This document shows, piece after piece, positions 23,154-34,085 of a stretch of DNA of 64,000 bases. Position numbers and translations under genes: made by a program. The notes under the pieces were generated by a model, which was not told where the DNA came from, did not search any database, and saw only the letters and a list, made by a program, of their open reading frames with translations. The DNA lies in the NCBI GenBank assembly GCA_009761415.1, contig QUOL01000003.1:1-64000 (forward strand). Reading direction: 5' to 3'. The DNA is from Sarcomyxa edulis. Lineage: Eukaryota > Basidiomycota > Agaricomycetes > Agaricales > Mycenaceae. Within the stretch, counting starts at the first letter, position 1; every line of letters starts with the position of its first letter.

Positions 23154-24551
23154 TCATAGAAGACCACATTCCCGGAGATGCAATTGCAGTAGAATATCCT
23201 GGATGGCACTCAGTACGACTATGGGAAGAGTCAGTCAGTATTCGCAAACAATGTAGAGGGAACGTACACTTGATCTGCTGCGTATCCGTCGCACACGTAT
23301 AATGTGCGTAGATCTGTTTCGTAGCAGCGCTCTGGTTAAGAGAGACAAAGCGGTGTAGAAGGTAGTCGCAAGCAGCGTCATAGTTGTCTCCGTGCTGGTA
23401 GTCAGGGAAGTAATCGCCCAGCGGTGAACGGGGCAGTTTCTCAGCAAAGAGATCAATCTTGTTCAAGAAAAGAATCTGCGAGACAAAACGTCAAGAGAGC
23501 CCTGAACAAGGAGAGGAATAGACATACGATAGACGTCTTGACAAACCACCGCGAATTGCATATCGAATCGAACAGCGTCAACGCTTCTTGCATCCGGTTC
23601 TAGAAAGACGGTGAGCCATATCGAACAGACAGGAAAGAAAGCCGACGTACCACACTCTCATCTTCGTACAGCATCTGATCATACTCGCTCAAACTGACCA
23701 AGAAAACCAAAGCAGTCACATTCTCGAAACAATGTATCCACTTTTTCCGTTCACTCCTCTGACCACCGACATCGAAAAGCTTGTACGTCAACTCTCCCAC
23801 CTTGAACGTCGTCTCGGTGATACCCGTCGTCTTGACACGACTCCTCAGGATATCCTGGTCGGTGGGGAGGAAGTCAGGGGCGGCCATGCGATCTATCGAG
23901 TTGAAATAGTAGACGGCAGAGTCGTTCAGCTGGAACTCTCTGGAGCGGCGGACGGCTTCCTTCACACCGGGGTCCCGCCAGAGACCGCGGACGGCATCGG
24001 CGACATCTCGGGGGAGAACGTCGACTTCAATCTGCATGGGGAGTGCTAGGACGATAGAGCGACGAGCGTCGTTCTGTGGTGCGAGTGATATATCTAGCTG
24101 GGGCATGGCTTCAAGAATAGCGCTGTCGTAATTATAGAGAGTAAGCAAACGGCATCAGTACTTTTTTTTTTGCTGTAGAACGTACCGCATGGATTGTATG
24201 GTGTTTGAGAAGATGATTTCCTTGTAAGAATCCCGTTCTTGATCGTTGTATCCGCCATGATGAATGAGCTTCATCTGCTTGAGGACGGTGGACTAGCCAT
24301 GAAGAACGATGAGCCGTTGTTTTTGTTGTTCCAGTATGCAACGTCAACGTACCTTTCCAGACTCTCCTGCTCCTAGTAGCAACATCTTGATTTCATTCTT
24401 GGCCATCATGCGATCCCTCTTGAGTTGATTTTCGATCTCGTCATTGCCTGGATAGACCGTCAGACCACCTGAAACATTGGGGGGAAAAAGAGAGGAAGTA
24501 CATACGGGCTTTGGCCTCATCGTCAACGCCCGTAGATTGGACACAACCCAT
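23154..24551 (-). CDS. Heterotrimeric G protein alpha subunit
   Basis: A membrane-bound GTPase that relays signals from seven-helix receptors. It starts [15 protein letters not shown], where Gly2 and Cys3 fit N-myristoylation and palmitoylation. All five guanine-nucleotide motifs are visible across exons: GAGESGKST (P-loop), [12 protein letters not shown] (switch I with Arg and Thr), [12 protein letters not shown] (switch II with catalytic Gln), FLNKIDLF (NKxD) and TCATD. The protein ends ...[11 protein letters not shown] with Cys at position -4, the pertussis-toxin-type site of Gi-like subunits. The start is set by the lipidation motif at 24551, and the stop is at 23154-23156. Several short introns split the frame, including one directly after the P-loop Lys codon. 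It appears intact and of usual length (about 350 residues). Fungi have several Galpha paralogues and I do not assign a number. Confidence 0.93.
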
Positions 24552-25739
24552 GTTTAAATTTTAAAGAAATAAAAGAAGAGTCAGATTTTGAGGAGAATGG
24601 GGTGGTTTAAAGGAGTGAGAGTGGGCGGGAGATGTGAGGGTGGTTGTGATGCACAAATTGATGGAAAGAAGGAGCAAAAAAGGAGTCAAAACGTGGCTCT
24701 ACCCGCTGGTCACACCCGAGTCACGGTCACAGTGCCACAGACATGTAGCTTCGGTCAATGCCCGAACATAATACATTCAGTACTGACATTCAAACCGAGT
24801 ACAGCACCCATGAAACAGCTTGAAACTGATAGCAGATACTTTGTCTACGGATCTTCCATGTCCATCAAATCATCAGACTTCTACCTCGGTAAGCAAATTC
24901 ATGATTGACACCTCATGCTATCGTGTGCGTACTGCAATCTAGTAGACCGCTGACTTATCTGATGGTCATACTCATTCCGTCACCGCAGGATTCAGTACCA
25001 GTCGGTGCGCCCGGTCTGTTCGTCTGCGTTTTGCCCCCGTACAGCCACGTGATATCTGGTCGCGTCGACAACGGACGCGCCCGCCGCTTTCCACTTGTAG
25101 CTGCGTGTGTTTCGTCTCTCCTCCTTTGAGCGCAGCACCCGCAATCGTACTATAAAAAGACAGATGGAATGATTGATAACATAATTGAACATGACTTGAA
25201 TGATAGCGTTGACAAAGTCTGGAATGTGATGAGTGTTAGGCGGATTCTTTTTCTTGAAGTCTCTCGGCGAGATGTAAGGATGTGATGGGGAATCATGTTA
25301 CTCCTTTCGGTCGTCCGAGCATCGACAGTCAGAGACTTCGTATCCTTTCGATCTTCCGAGTGTCGACAATCAGGGACTCTGCAGGGTTCCATAGTGCTAC
25401 TTTTTGACCACGAGCCTCGATGATCATGATCATAGCGCCTAAACCCCCGTCAGAGTAACACCGTGGAAGATGTCTATCATACGAAAGAAAATTCAACCCG
25501 CCAACATCGGGTTTCTAGCAGTAGAATTGGATCAAACTGTACTTGCAGAGCCTTGCACATCCTCGAAACATCATAGGGAGTAAGATTATATGGTGCAGGT
25601 ATGTTATCCGCAACGTCCCAGCTAGTAAAACGAGGGTGTGGGTTTAGACGGGTATGGGGTTCAGAGGAGATAAGGAACGTGAGTCAGACTCATACCGAAG
25701 GAAGATACAAGAAGAAGATAGATACGAAAACAGCAATCA
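24552..25739. other. Intergenic region with a 41-bp tandem duplication
   Basis: Holds the Galpha promoter and the 3' region of the small minus-strand gene ending at 25740. No frame has a domain. A two-copy tandem repeat is annotated separately. Confidence 0.5.
25303..25381. repeat. Two-copy imperfect tandem repeat, period 41
   Basis: The unit beginning CCTTTCGGTCGTCCGAG at 25303 recurs at 25344 as CCTTTCGATCTTCCGAG, and the match continues through TCGACAGTCAGAGACT versus TCGACAATCAGGGACT. The divergence (about one base in six) suggests an old duplication. Confidence 0.75.
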
Positions 25740-26319
25740 TCAATCACCCCAACTCAGCGAAAGTGCAGAAGTGTCTCGTATCGTAAACTCTGGTGCAGGT
25801 GGCTACGAGTACCAAAGGAACGTCAGCACACACCAATGAGATAGTAAGCAAATATATACTCACCTGAACGACAGGAAGCATCCTGAGACCATTGATGTTC
25901 GATTCCGCACGTGGAGTCTTATCCGTGTCCACCTCGTCCATGTCAACCTTGACAGCATCACTAGTATCCACTTCCACCACAACATCCCGTCTCCCCCTCG
26001 GCCTTCCCCTCGTTCCACTCCCGCTCCCACCTCCTCTCACAAGCCTAACATTCAATATCGGAGTTGTCCGCCCATATTCATCGATATCATTCGAAGTACT
26101 ATTAGACCGCGAAGGCGAAGGTGACCGGGAGTGTACAGGCGTTATAGCAGGCGTCAACATCATATGCGGGAGGTGGTGTGGGTGGGGTTGGACATATGGG
26201 CGATGGCTATTGGACGCAGACGCTGAGCGAGAAGAGGAATACGAAGGGTCGCCGGGTCCCATTCCAGGTTGAGGTTGGTTGTGGAGGTTGAAGGGTATTT
26301 GAGAGTTTACGTTTACCAT
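25740..26319 (-). CDS. Small Ser/Pro-rich protein with AT-hook-like motif
   Basis: I do not recognise this family. The first exon starts MVNVNSQIPFNLHNQPQPG and is rich in Ser, Pro, His and Arg, with SRSPSPSRSNSTS resembling phosphorylated linkers. GTRGRPRGRRDVVVEVD contains the RGRPRGRR core of an AT-hook, a minor-groove DNA-binding motif. An intron of about 60 bases (GTGAGT...TCGTAG) joins ...LRMLPVVQ to PPAPEFTIRDTSALSLSWGD and a stop at 25740-25742. The product would be about 170 residues, probably nuclear if the motif is real. The ATG at 26319 sits next to a TTTTTCTG tract and an upstream exon cannot be excluded. Low-complexity composition limits confidence. Confidence 0.55.
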
Positions 26320-27644
26320 TTTTCTGTCGTTTGATATTCGAAGTTAGCGTGATGTGGGCGATATCAGTGGTTGGGCGGGGAGTACCCTTCTTTTGAACGG
26401 ACGATGGTCCCCAGACGAGCTTGGAGTTTTTGATGATCAACTACTATGACATTCGATTGGATTGGTCTGCAAATCAAACGGTCAGTGAATGTCTATGTAT
26501 AGTGGGAGAATGGAGGTACGACGAGGGTTCTGGGTGAGCCGGGATAAGACGCGAGTTTTCGTCTGGAATTTCTTGCTGGAGTGTGGTGAGGCAGAGGACT
26601 GATGTAAAATGTAGGGTTGTACTTACTGCAGATATTGGAGGTTGCTTTCTCCGGATACAGCATGAGAAAAACTGGGTGAAGATGGAGGACATCATGGGAG
26701 GAGGAGGGCCAAAGGATGCACGTGACGAGCCTATGGGCGCTTATTTGGATCCAGCAGTGACTCAAGTCTCAGGCTCACTCTCCCTTTGCGGCTTTCAAGT
26801 TGCCACCATCTCGGATTGCCACCATCTCGCCCCCTGAAGTGCGTATTATGATAGGATGCCACTCCAATAATACTCGGGTTTCTAGAGATCTCTTTCGAGG
26901 CTAACGTCACAATCAACGTTAACATCGCTGCCACTGGCAGTGGTTCACGAACTTCTTACCTTGATCGGCAGCTGGGTGCTACGATTCCAATGATATCAGC
27001 CAGTCATCTGCTTCTTTCCATGCTTTCGAACTATAATCATATATATTGCAGCTTTACTTAGCTGGTTCTTGAGCTTCAGTGGCCACGTTCTACCCGCAAC
27101 TTCTCATATGCTCTTCCACGCATTTACCTCTCGGCTCCTCTCGGTGATCCTATGCGTAAAAGGTGTCTTTCCAGCGAAGGAACACCCGTCAGACCAGTAG
27201 TCCTCTGACCCAGACTCTCCGTCTCGGTCCGCACAAACGCTGCAGCCAATGCCACAAGATCGTTGCGTGCGTGATGGAGAATAAGCCTCCACCATTCGTC
27301 CCGGTAACAGACATGCTCCCGAATACAAGTCGCATCTTCAAAAACGATCACCTCACGCCACGACGTGTCGAACTGAATAATGAACCTATCCAGGTGCTTC
27401 AAGTTCTCTCTCTCCGCCCCCCGATAACAAGGCATCCCCTTGCTTCAATACTTAACCCTCCGGTACCTTACGTTTGATTGACCCATCTCTTATGCTGGAG
27501 AAGAACGTGGATGTCGCGTTAAATAAGCCTGTGATAGTTTGAGTGGCAATTGCGGTGGCAGTGTTAAGAATTGAACCAATAAGAAGCCTTGCAAGTCTCC
27601 CAAAACTCAAGCGCTGGGGAGAACGGCAATCTCCGAACTCTTAG
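26320..27644. other. Intergenic, no confident gene
   Basis: Contains opposing frames of about 100 codons at 27124-27477 on both strands; neither has a motif. TTGCCACCATCTCG is repeated at 26800-26813 and 26816-26829. The 3' part should hold the Dap1 promoter. Confidence 0.5.
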
Positions 27645-28285
27645 ATGTTATCACAGGTCGAGGTGCTATATGGATTGGCGTTCCTTCTCCCAGCTTTCTA
27701 TCTCATTCGACGCCATTTCTATAACCGGCAGACCACTCAGCACACTTCGACAACACCACAACCAGATCAGAAGGAAAAACCATTGAAATCCATCATGCAG
27801 GCCCCGAACGCTGATCTCGCACCACCTAGAGACGATCCATTTACTCCTGCTCAACTGAAGCAATATGATGGCTCAAACCCCCGTTTGCCTATACTCGTAG
27901 CTATCAAAGGTATGTACCCAACCCCACACACGAAACGACCCCGAAAAATTTGACACGGTAGTACAGGCACTGTCTTTGACGTATCGCATAAAGCGGATAT
28001 TTACGGCCAGGGAAGGTCGTACAACATATTCGCTGGGAAGGATGCATCCAAGGGTCTGGGAATGTCGAGTCTCAAACCCGAACATGCTGTGTCAGATTAC
28101 AGCGGCTTGTCAGAGACCGATCTCAAAGTGTTGAACGATTGGTTCGAATTCTTCAAGTATGTGGTGAGATCTAGTCTTCATACACACCTGATTGACGTAC
28201 ATATGTGTGCAGGAAACGATACAACATCGTTGGTCGCGTCGTTGTAGACCCTGAGTCGGAAGCGGGTCCCGATTCCAGCCTATGA
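27645..28285 (+). CDS. DAP1: Dap1/PGRMC-type cytochrome b5-like heme protein
   Basis: A membrane-anchored heme-binding protein; yeast Dap1 and human PGRMC1 support sterol-synthesis P450 enzymes at the ER. Residues 6-22 form an N-terminal hydrophobic anchor (EVLYGLAFLLPAFYLIRRH). The b5-like domain starts near residue 65 with PFTPAQLKQYDGSNPRLPI and LVAIKG, and continues after an intron as TVFDVSHKADIYGQGRSYNI and FAGKDASKGLGMSSLKPEH, where tyrosines take the place of the histidine ligands of true cytochrome b5. A last small exon gives KRYNIVGRVVVDPESEAGPD and a stop at 28283-28285. Both introns have GTATGT or GTATGTG donors and CAG acceptors, and the frame is intact. Length is about 170 residues, usual for the family. 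Confidence 0.9.
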
Positions 28286-28724
28286 AGAAGTCAATACCCA
28301 GCATCGCCTTTTTTCACCTACTACTTCGTTCTGTTGTGTCGTTCTCATCGTTATCGCTATTTGAAGGAATTTATCTGCACCTTTTCGTTCTCAACTCTTT
28401 TCTGTATCACTGTCAACCGCTCAAGAGCTCAATATGCATCCATTTTGGACATCGAAACGGATTGAACTTCCGATTCGAGTCATTGGATGCCTCTCCAGCA
28501 ATTGTCAGGACTGATCCTTTTGCGTTACTTGATGCATCTTTTTGTCTTCGTAGCGCTATGGCTATCGTGGTATACACTTCATCAAGGGATTATATATGAA
28601 CAAAAGTGTCCCTCATCGCAAGGTTTAGTCGCTGTTTTCACTTCACCTTGGAAAAATCGATTGGACGGGCCAGAGACGAGACTCGGGGAACATTAGCTGA
28701 CAATGAGTCTCCTTCCATTTACTT
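28286..28724. other. Intergenic, no gene seen
   Basis: Downstream of Dap1 and before the truncated GFA copy. Hydrophobic short plus-strand frames have no motif. Confidence 0.5.
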
Positions 28725-29030
28725 ACGCTTCTCCGCTGCGTGAGTCTCAGCTTTGATGACTGACATAGCCCATGTATCAGCCTCCCGCCCCAATGATATC
28801 CGCATACATCAAAACTCACCCCAGTCAGAATCGCTCTCTATCGATCCAGTAGGAGAAGTCATGATCCCTTCGTTCTTCGGGTTAGTAGACTTCATGAATC
28901 ATCGAAGATCCGCAGGTTGCACAGAACGAGCGAATAGCAGGAAAGCCACTGTCAGTATCTGTGTCGATCCAGTCTTTCACGGCATTATCTTCATTCAAGA
29001 TGATCAATTGATCTGGAAGATCATAAGAAC
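28725..29030 (-). pseudogene. Truncated copy of the GFA-type gene
   Basis: This stretch aligns with the second and third exons of the intact neighbour at 29616-30161. It keeps DTDSGFPAIRSFCATCGSSM, followed by a stop where the intact copy continues IKSSNP. Farther on it keeps GTGAGT, an intron and the last-exon peptide IKAETHAAEKRK, matching IKFENHAAEKRKW. The first exon with the other zinc cysteines is absent upstream. It is therefore a 5'-truncated, decayed tandem duplicate. The nucleotide match runs from the CGCTTCTCCGCTGC string to the GATCAATTG string near 29012. Confidence 0.75.
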
Positions 29031-29615
29031 ACGTTTTCGAGGATGAAACGAATCAAGACATATCGTCCATTTCCGCGATTATGACCCTAATGTCTGAGGA
29101 TATGAATAGGTCAATCCAGCAAGCGCGCAGTGGGTTGATCATGGTCTATTCACCTCAGTCTTTTTCGCAGACGTACTTGTATTCGGAGGGGCAGATTGAA
29201 GAACCTGAAGACCAGAATCGCGATGCAACCTCAAGAATTAAAGGGCCTCAATTTTTGGCAGGCGCAATTTCAACGGCGGAACCATCTTGACATTTCCCGA
29301 ATGGTGTACGCCGGGCACTCGACATGTTCGACTGCTTTGGCAAGAATAGACCCATGTCGTAGTGAGAGCTTTCGTCAGTGCGCGCCCGAGAGTAGGGAAA
29401 GGAGAAGCGTACCTTGTTTCGTAGCTAATCGCTGGCCTGTACTTATAAGTACCAGAAGTAAAAGAGACGCAGAACATTCGGACTTTTGAGCCGGATGATA
29501 CTACGATCATGGATTGATCCGAAAATAATGGACATCTCCCCTCGCGGTACTTTCAAGATGCTTTCGTGCAGTTCAAAAGATATTGATTATACGTGCAGTT
29601 TCAGCATTACTTCAG
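29031..29615. other. Spacer between GFA copies
   Basis: About 580 bases with no recognised coding motif; a 90-codon minus frame at 29238-29510 has none of the GFA cysteines. It may be sequence that replaced the lost first exon of the truncated copy. Confidence 0.4.
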
Positions 29616-30161
29616 CTAATGATGAATATCCACCCATTTGCGCTTCTCCGCTGCATGGTTCTCAAATTTGATGGCTAGTAGAATCCACAGATCAGTTTGT
29701 AGACAAGATAATATCGGCAGCTATTCGGACTCACACCAATCAAAGTCGCTCTCTATGGATCCAGTAGGGACGATGATTACACCTTCGTGCTTCGGGTTGG
29801 AAGACTTTATGAACATCGAAGCGCCGCAGGTCGCGCAAAATGAACGAATGACGGGAAAGCCACTGTCTGTGTCTGTGTCTGTCCACTCTTTAATGGCATC
29901 CTGTCCGTTTGAGATGGTCAATTGCTATGGACGGATCTCATATGAGACCAGATTGTAAGTGGACGAGGGGAAAATGGACAAGACCTCGCTCTTGAAGAAT
30001 GCGTTAGCCATGAAAGCTGAACCAGTAGCCTTCTTGCAATGCGAGCAATGGCAGACTAGGAAGTTAAAAGGCTCTCCTTTGAGCTCATATCGAACAGATT
30101 TGCAGAGACAAGCTCCACTTCGGATGGTGGCAGCGGCAGGAGTTGTCGTTGTGGAATCCAT
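29616..30161 (-). CDS. GFA/CENP-V-fold zinc protein, copy A
   Basis: A small zinc-binding protein of the glutathione-dependent formaldehyde-activating (GFA)/CENP-V family. The first exon gives SGACLCKSVRYELKGEP and VCHCSHCKKATGSAFMANAF, with the C-x-C and C-x2-C ligands and the conserved TGSAF loop. A second exon gives SGFPVIRSFCATCGASMFIK with the third Cys pair. A final exon reads SIKFENHAAEKRKWVDIHH and stops at 29616-29618. Splicing uses a GTGAGT donor after the FDW codons. About 150 residues, usual for a single-domain member. Despite the name, most family members have no proven formaldehyde activity. It is one of three copies here and shares its 3' half with the truncated copy next to it. 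Confidence 0.82.
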
Positions 30162-30647
30162 GATGATTGAGCGAGTTCAAGTTATCCTAACGACCAACAC
30201 CGCTGAAAGATGGAAAGGGGTGAGAACTTTATGAGGATTTCTCATCGTACTATATAAATCGTCGGGGTCAACATCCCGAAGATTCCGTCTGCTACTCTAT
30301 ACGATGTATTGGTTGCGTACTGACTCACCCCGAAGTCTTATTCGCGATTCAGTGAGCTTGTCCATCTGTATAGACCGAGGAGGACGAGTCCAAGTTCTGC
30401 ACGCGAGGACCGCCAGTGATTTACCACGTGAACAAATACTCGAAACCTTATTTCTCTCCTCCACACCAACGGCGACGAAAACGTCTTGGGCCGTACGGTG
30501 GCACCCTATGCTACTAAGGCTAGGCATAGTCAGTACTAACGTACCCTTCATCTAGGCTCATCCCACCCTGATTATCGACCAAATGGATGCTTTATCGTGA
30601 GTTTTTCATCCACACAATTTCGACGCGATGAGATCTTTTTTAAAAAT

Positions 30648-30708
30648 ACGAATGTCCTGCTCTTTGCGGCGACACTATGTGTCGTTTTTAATCCTAGTTA
30701 TACTGATC
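30648..30708. repeat. 61-bp direct repeat, copy 1, with hairpin
   Basis: Matches copy 2 at 30869-30930 with one inserted T as the only difference. It includes the hairpin CGACACTATGTGTCG (30670-30684; six-base arms, three-base loop) immediately followed by TTTTT. No coding frame runs through both copies. Confidence 0.9.
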
Positions 30709-30868
30709 TTTCACTGCAAACCATGCCATTGAGGTCCTCAGTACTGACTTTTTCCTTCATAGGCAACACCAGGATGGAATATGGGGCCGCTCGTTGATGC
30801 AAATGTGTGTTTCTTCTCTTTTTCTCTGCTTTGATCCTATCGATATGATGAGAATTTTTCATAAAATT

Positions 30869-30930
30869 ACGAATGTCCTGCTCTTTTGCGGCGACACTAT
30901 GTGTCGTTTTTAATCCTAGTTATACTGATC
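30869..30930. repeat. 61-bp direct repeat, copy 2, with hairpin
   Basis: Near-identical to copy 1, about 160 bases downstream. The hairpin CGACACTATGTGTCG lies at 30892-30906, again followed by TTTTT. Weak similarity also extends upstream (GATGAGA plus a T/A run). Confidence 0.9.
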
Positions 30931-31191
30931 GTTTACACTCCATTTTGATTCTTAAAATCTTGGTCAAAACGAAAATGCTGACCGCGACCGTCTCCCTCTA
31001 GGTTTCGCTGGGCGCCTGGCTCCTTATATGTACAATGGGTCTCTTTATTTATATAGCCAATCGTATCCCCTTTCTTTCGGCGGTTCATATTCAACCTTGA
31101 TGGTCATACGGACTGATCCGGCTGGTTCACAACGTATATAAGCCAGATATCCTGTGAACCCAACTCTACGCCCTGCCTCCTCGCTAGCGCA

Positions 31192-31756
31192 ATGTCAGCA
31201 CCCATAACATCATCAGCCCCCACCAAACGTGGTTCATGCCTATGTGGAGCTGTACGCTATGAGATAACGGGTGACCCATATACGTTCTGTGTCTGTCACT
31301 GCAAAAACTGCAGGAAATCGAGTGGATCAGCGTTCATGGCTAACACGTTCTTCAAGCAAGAGGTCAGCGTGTATTCAGGATCCGAACAACTAAGCAGTCT
31401 CACTCTCATATCATCTACGCTTCTTCTAGCAAGTAGTGATTCTAGCAGGAGAAGGTAGCTTGAGAGGTTATAACGACCAGGCCACGAGAACCGGGTTCCC
31501 TCTTCGTCGTTCGTTCTGCGTAGACTGCGGATCATCCGTCTTCTTGCACCCTGGACACCCTGATCTTGCGGATGTGGTTGGTATTGCTAGTGGGACGATT
31601 GATGACCTCGAAAAGGAGGAGCTATGGGGTATGTTTGTTCTACAGTTAATTGAACATTGAGTCTGGCTGATGGTCTTGCCAGTGCCGAGATACGAGAGCT
31701 ACCCTCAGAGTAAACGAAGTTGGTTGGGGGAAATAAAGCTCGAACCAGAAGAGTAA
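31192..31756 (+). CDS. GFA/CENP-V-fold zinc protein, copy C
   Basis: Second intact member of the family, on the opposite strand to copy A. Exon 1 starts [20 protein letters not shown] and includes [20 protein letters not shown]. The first intron begins GTCAGC after FFKQE and ends TTCTAG. Exon 2 gives [19 protein letters not shown] and [13 protein letters not shown]; its ATRTGFP motif corresponds to DTDSGFP in copy A. A second intron begins GTATGT. The last exon gives [20 protein letters not shown] and stops at 31754-31756. All expected zinc cysteines are present. Protein identity to copy A is visibly lower than that between copy A and the truncated copy, so this is the older duplicate. Function unassigned. 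Confidence 0.85.
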
Positions 31757-31948
31757 ACCGGTTGAAATTGTCATACGATACAATTACATTTGTCGATCGG
31801 TCTTCGATGCATATCATCCCCATCCTTCAGGTTGACGCCCTATCATAAAGGTGGCTATCTACGCAGAGACTTTCACCTGATGCGCAATATCCACCGACTT
31901 GTCCCTTTCCCCTTGTAAATTTCGATTGGGTTCATAGCAAGACTCAAT

Positions 31949-34085
31949 CTACACGTTCTTTGGATGGTCCTTATGCATCCTTCCATTCTGCATACCATAT
32001 TCCTGAACTCGACCTGTAACGAACGGACAACAAAACCACTCACAATCATAATGACATCGAGATTCTCTCGATGTGACAAGATACTGATGTCGTCCAACGG
32101 ATTGCCGTTCACAAGGATCAGATCAGCATAATATCCAGGAAGGACCTTTCCGAGCTCGTGCGGATGCATCATGAGCTCTCCACCCAGAGCAGTCCCTGCG
32201 ATGATCGCTTCCATAGGTGTAAATCCTAGGAGATTCACAAAATGCTCCAGGTCGCGGTAGGTTCCGTGAGGAGTCTGGATCAGTGCATTCTCAGGAATCA
32301 ATGCTCAATCGCGGGTTGACACTCCTCACCCAAGCAAAGCTAATGATTGCGGTAGTACCGTCAGGATTCGAGTGCCTCAAGAACGCAGGAAACGGCTCAC
32401 CCATAATCCCCTCCTGGAAGAATCTGATTCACAGTGAAGCACAAGTAGATACTTAGTAGATCGAACGACTCACCTTGACGCCCCTTCTATGCATCTCCTT
32501 CAGTCCAGCGATAGCAACCTCGAGTTCGCGAGCGTATCCAACTGCTTCTGCTTTGGCGACAGGATCTATCGTGAATGTTTCTCTGTGAGAGGCACAATTT
32601 GATTCGACAAAGTGAACAATATACGAGCTCACACCCAAATGCCGCTGCGTCTTTCAGAGTCGCCACAGGGAAGTTCAGGGCTGGAGCGACAAAGACTCGC
32701 TCCTTTTGAGTCTCTAATGCTGACATTGTATTGTCTGAGATGAACGAAGCGTGATAGATGATGTCGACCCCATATTGCAAGCACTGTAAAATTGATTCAT
32801 CGGATCGAGCATGAGAACAGACCCTCATTCCTTCTGCATGAGCGGCCTGAATGTCCAGTCAAAATTCCTTGTCTACGGACAAAGTTTGAAAACGAGACGA
32901 ACCTCAACTCCTCCGGCGACCAACTCGTCTGGGAATGTGGTGTCTTCTGCCCTCAAGTGTTCCGTAATCTCTTCGCCTGACATGGAAAATTTGCACTAAG
33001 TAATTATGTGAGTCGAAAGGAAGATGGACGGGGTTTCGAACATCGGCTTACTTGATCTACACCCTGATGAGCCATTTCTTTGATTGCAATTTCGATTTCA
33101 GTCGGTGTACCGACAAACTTGGTTATTCCAGGAATGAGCGCCCCATCGGGAGGAGCCATCTGAATGGTGGATGAGCTTCACTGTTTGGAAGGTCACGGAT
33201 TACAACCATTCTGACCTCCTTTCCGTTGGCTAAAAACCGTGGCCCCGGGATATCGCCAACTTGAATGGCATTCCGTATCACGACGTCGATGCGATCTTTC
33301 GCAGACGCTGCTCCGACTAAAACACAACACCTTTTGAGTCTCAAAAACTCCGGAGAGTTCAAGAGCTTATAAGGCGAAACTCACGACACATTGTGTATCC
33401 GCAATCCAAGAAAGTCCGAGCGCTTCTCATGGAAAACAAAGTATGTTCTTCGACTGGCATATCAGCTAATCCATCGAGAGAACCTGCGTTTGTCTGGAAG
33501 AAAATATGTCAGATGCGAGTCATCAACTCCAAGACCTCAGCAAACCCAAGTGAAGTGCGTATGCGCGTCCACTGCAGCGGTGCGGAATGATCATCGTTAT
33601 TCGAGTTCAGTCTGCCATCAAGAACGTACCCAAACCACTCATCAGAGTACGGCCGTCCCCCTGTATGACACGTGCTTCAACTAGTTCATCTGGTCGCAGC
33701 TTTGTACCAACGCTGACGATTATTTGACCTTTCACCAGGACGTCGCCTAGGTATGGGTCTGCACCAGTAGAATCCAGAATATTCACATTGACCTGTAACG
33801 CAGAAAAAGAATAAGCGTTACCTAGACAAGTGGCAATGCGCTTTCACTTACAAAAGCAACCGTGGAATTCCCGAGTTCAGAAGAAATCTCGATGTTGGGG
33901 ATCCTAAGACGAGGATCCGGCTCCGTCTGTCATATCGGCGAGTGATAAGATTGATTATGCGGTAGTCTGAGCTCGTAAACTATACCCTCACCAAGTCTAT
34001 ACCACGAAATAGTGGACGGTCGGAATTCCACTCTTCTCCTAGACCATTGGTTTTACGATGGTCCAACGTACTATACGGATATTGA
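31949..34085 (-). CDS. Amidohydrolase-family metal-dependent hydrolase
   Basis: A TIM-barrel metallohydrolase (imidazolonepropionase/prolidase-like branch). In order: NVNILDSTGADPYLGDVLV, the N-terminal sandwich; RVIQGDGRTLMSGL; VDAHTHFTW, the H-x-H metal motif, split from TNAGSLDGLADMPVEEHT by an intron; GYTMC; DRIDVVIRNAIQVGDIPGPR; VCSHARSDESILQCLQYGVD; HGTYRDLEHFVNLLGFTPME; and LGKVLPGYYADLILVNGNPL, the final sandwich. It ends NGRMHKDHPKNV after an intron, with a stop at 31949-31951. Introns have GTGAGT-type donors. The N terminus is uncertain: an exon with TLDHRKTNGLGEEWNSDRPL joins in frame but I found no clear start Met upstream of 34085. The substrate is unknown; the branch includes enzymes acting on cyclic amides and dipeptides. 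Confidence 0.85.

Larger units (their letters stand above)
30162..31191. other. Spacer between inverted GFA copies
   Basis: About 1 kb separating the start codons of two divergently transcribed GFA genes, so it holds both promoters. It contains the 61-bp direct repeat annotated separately. ACGTATATAAGCC near 31132 resembles a TATA box for the plus-strand copy. No supported gene. Confidence 0.55.

Noticed and set aside
30670..30911. Hairpin plus T-run as bacterial-type terminators or a CRISPR array
   Set aside because: The genome is clearly eukaryotic, there are only two copies, and the copies are 61-bp units without short regular spacers.
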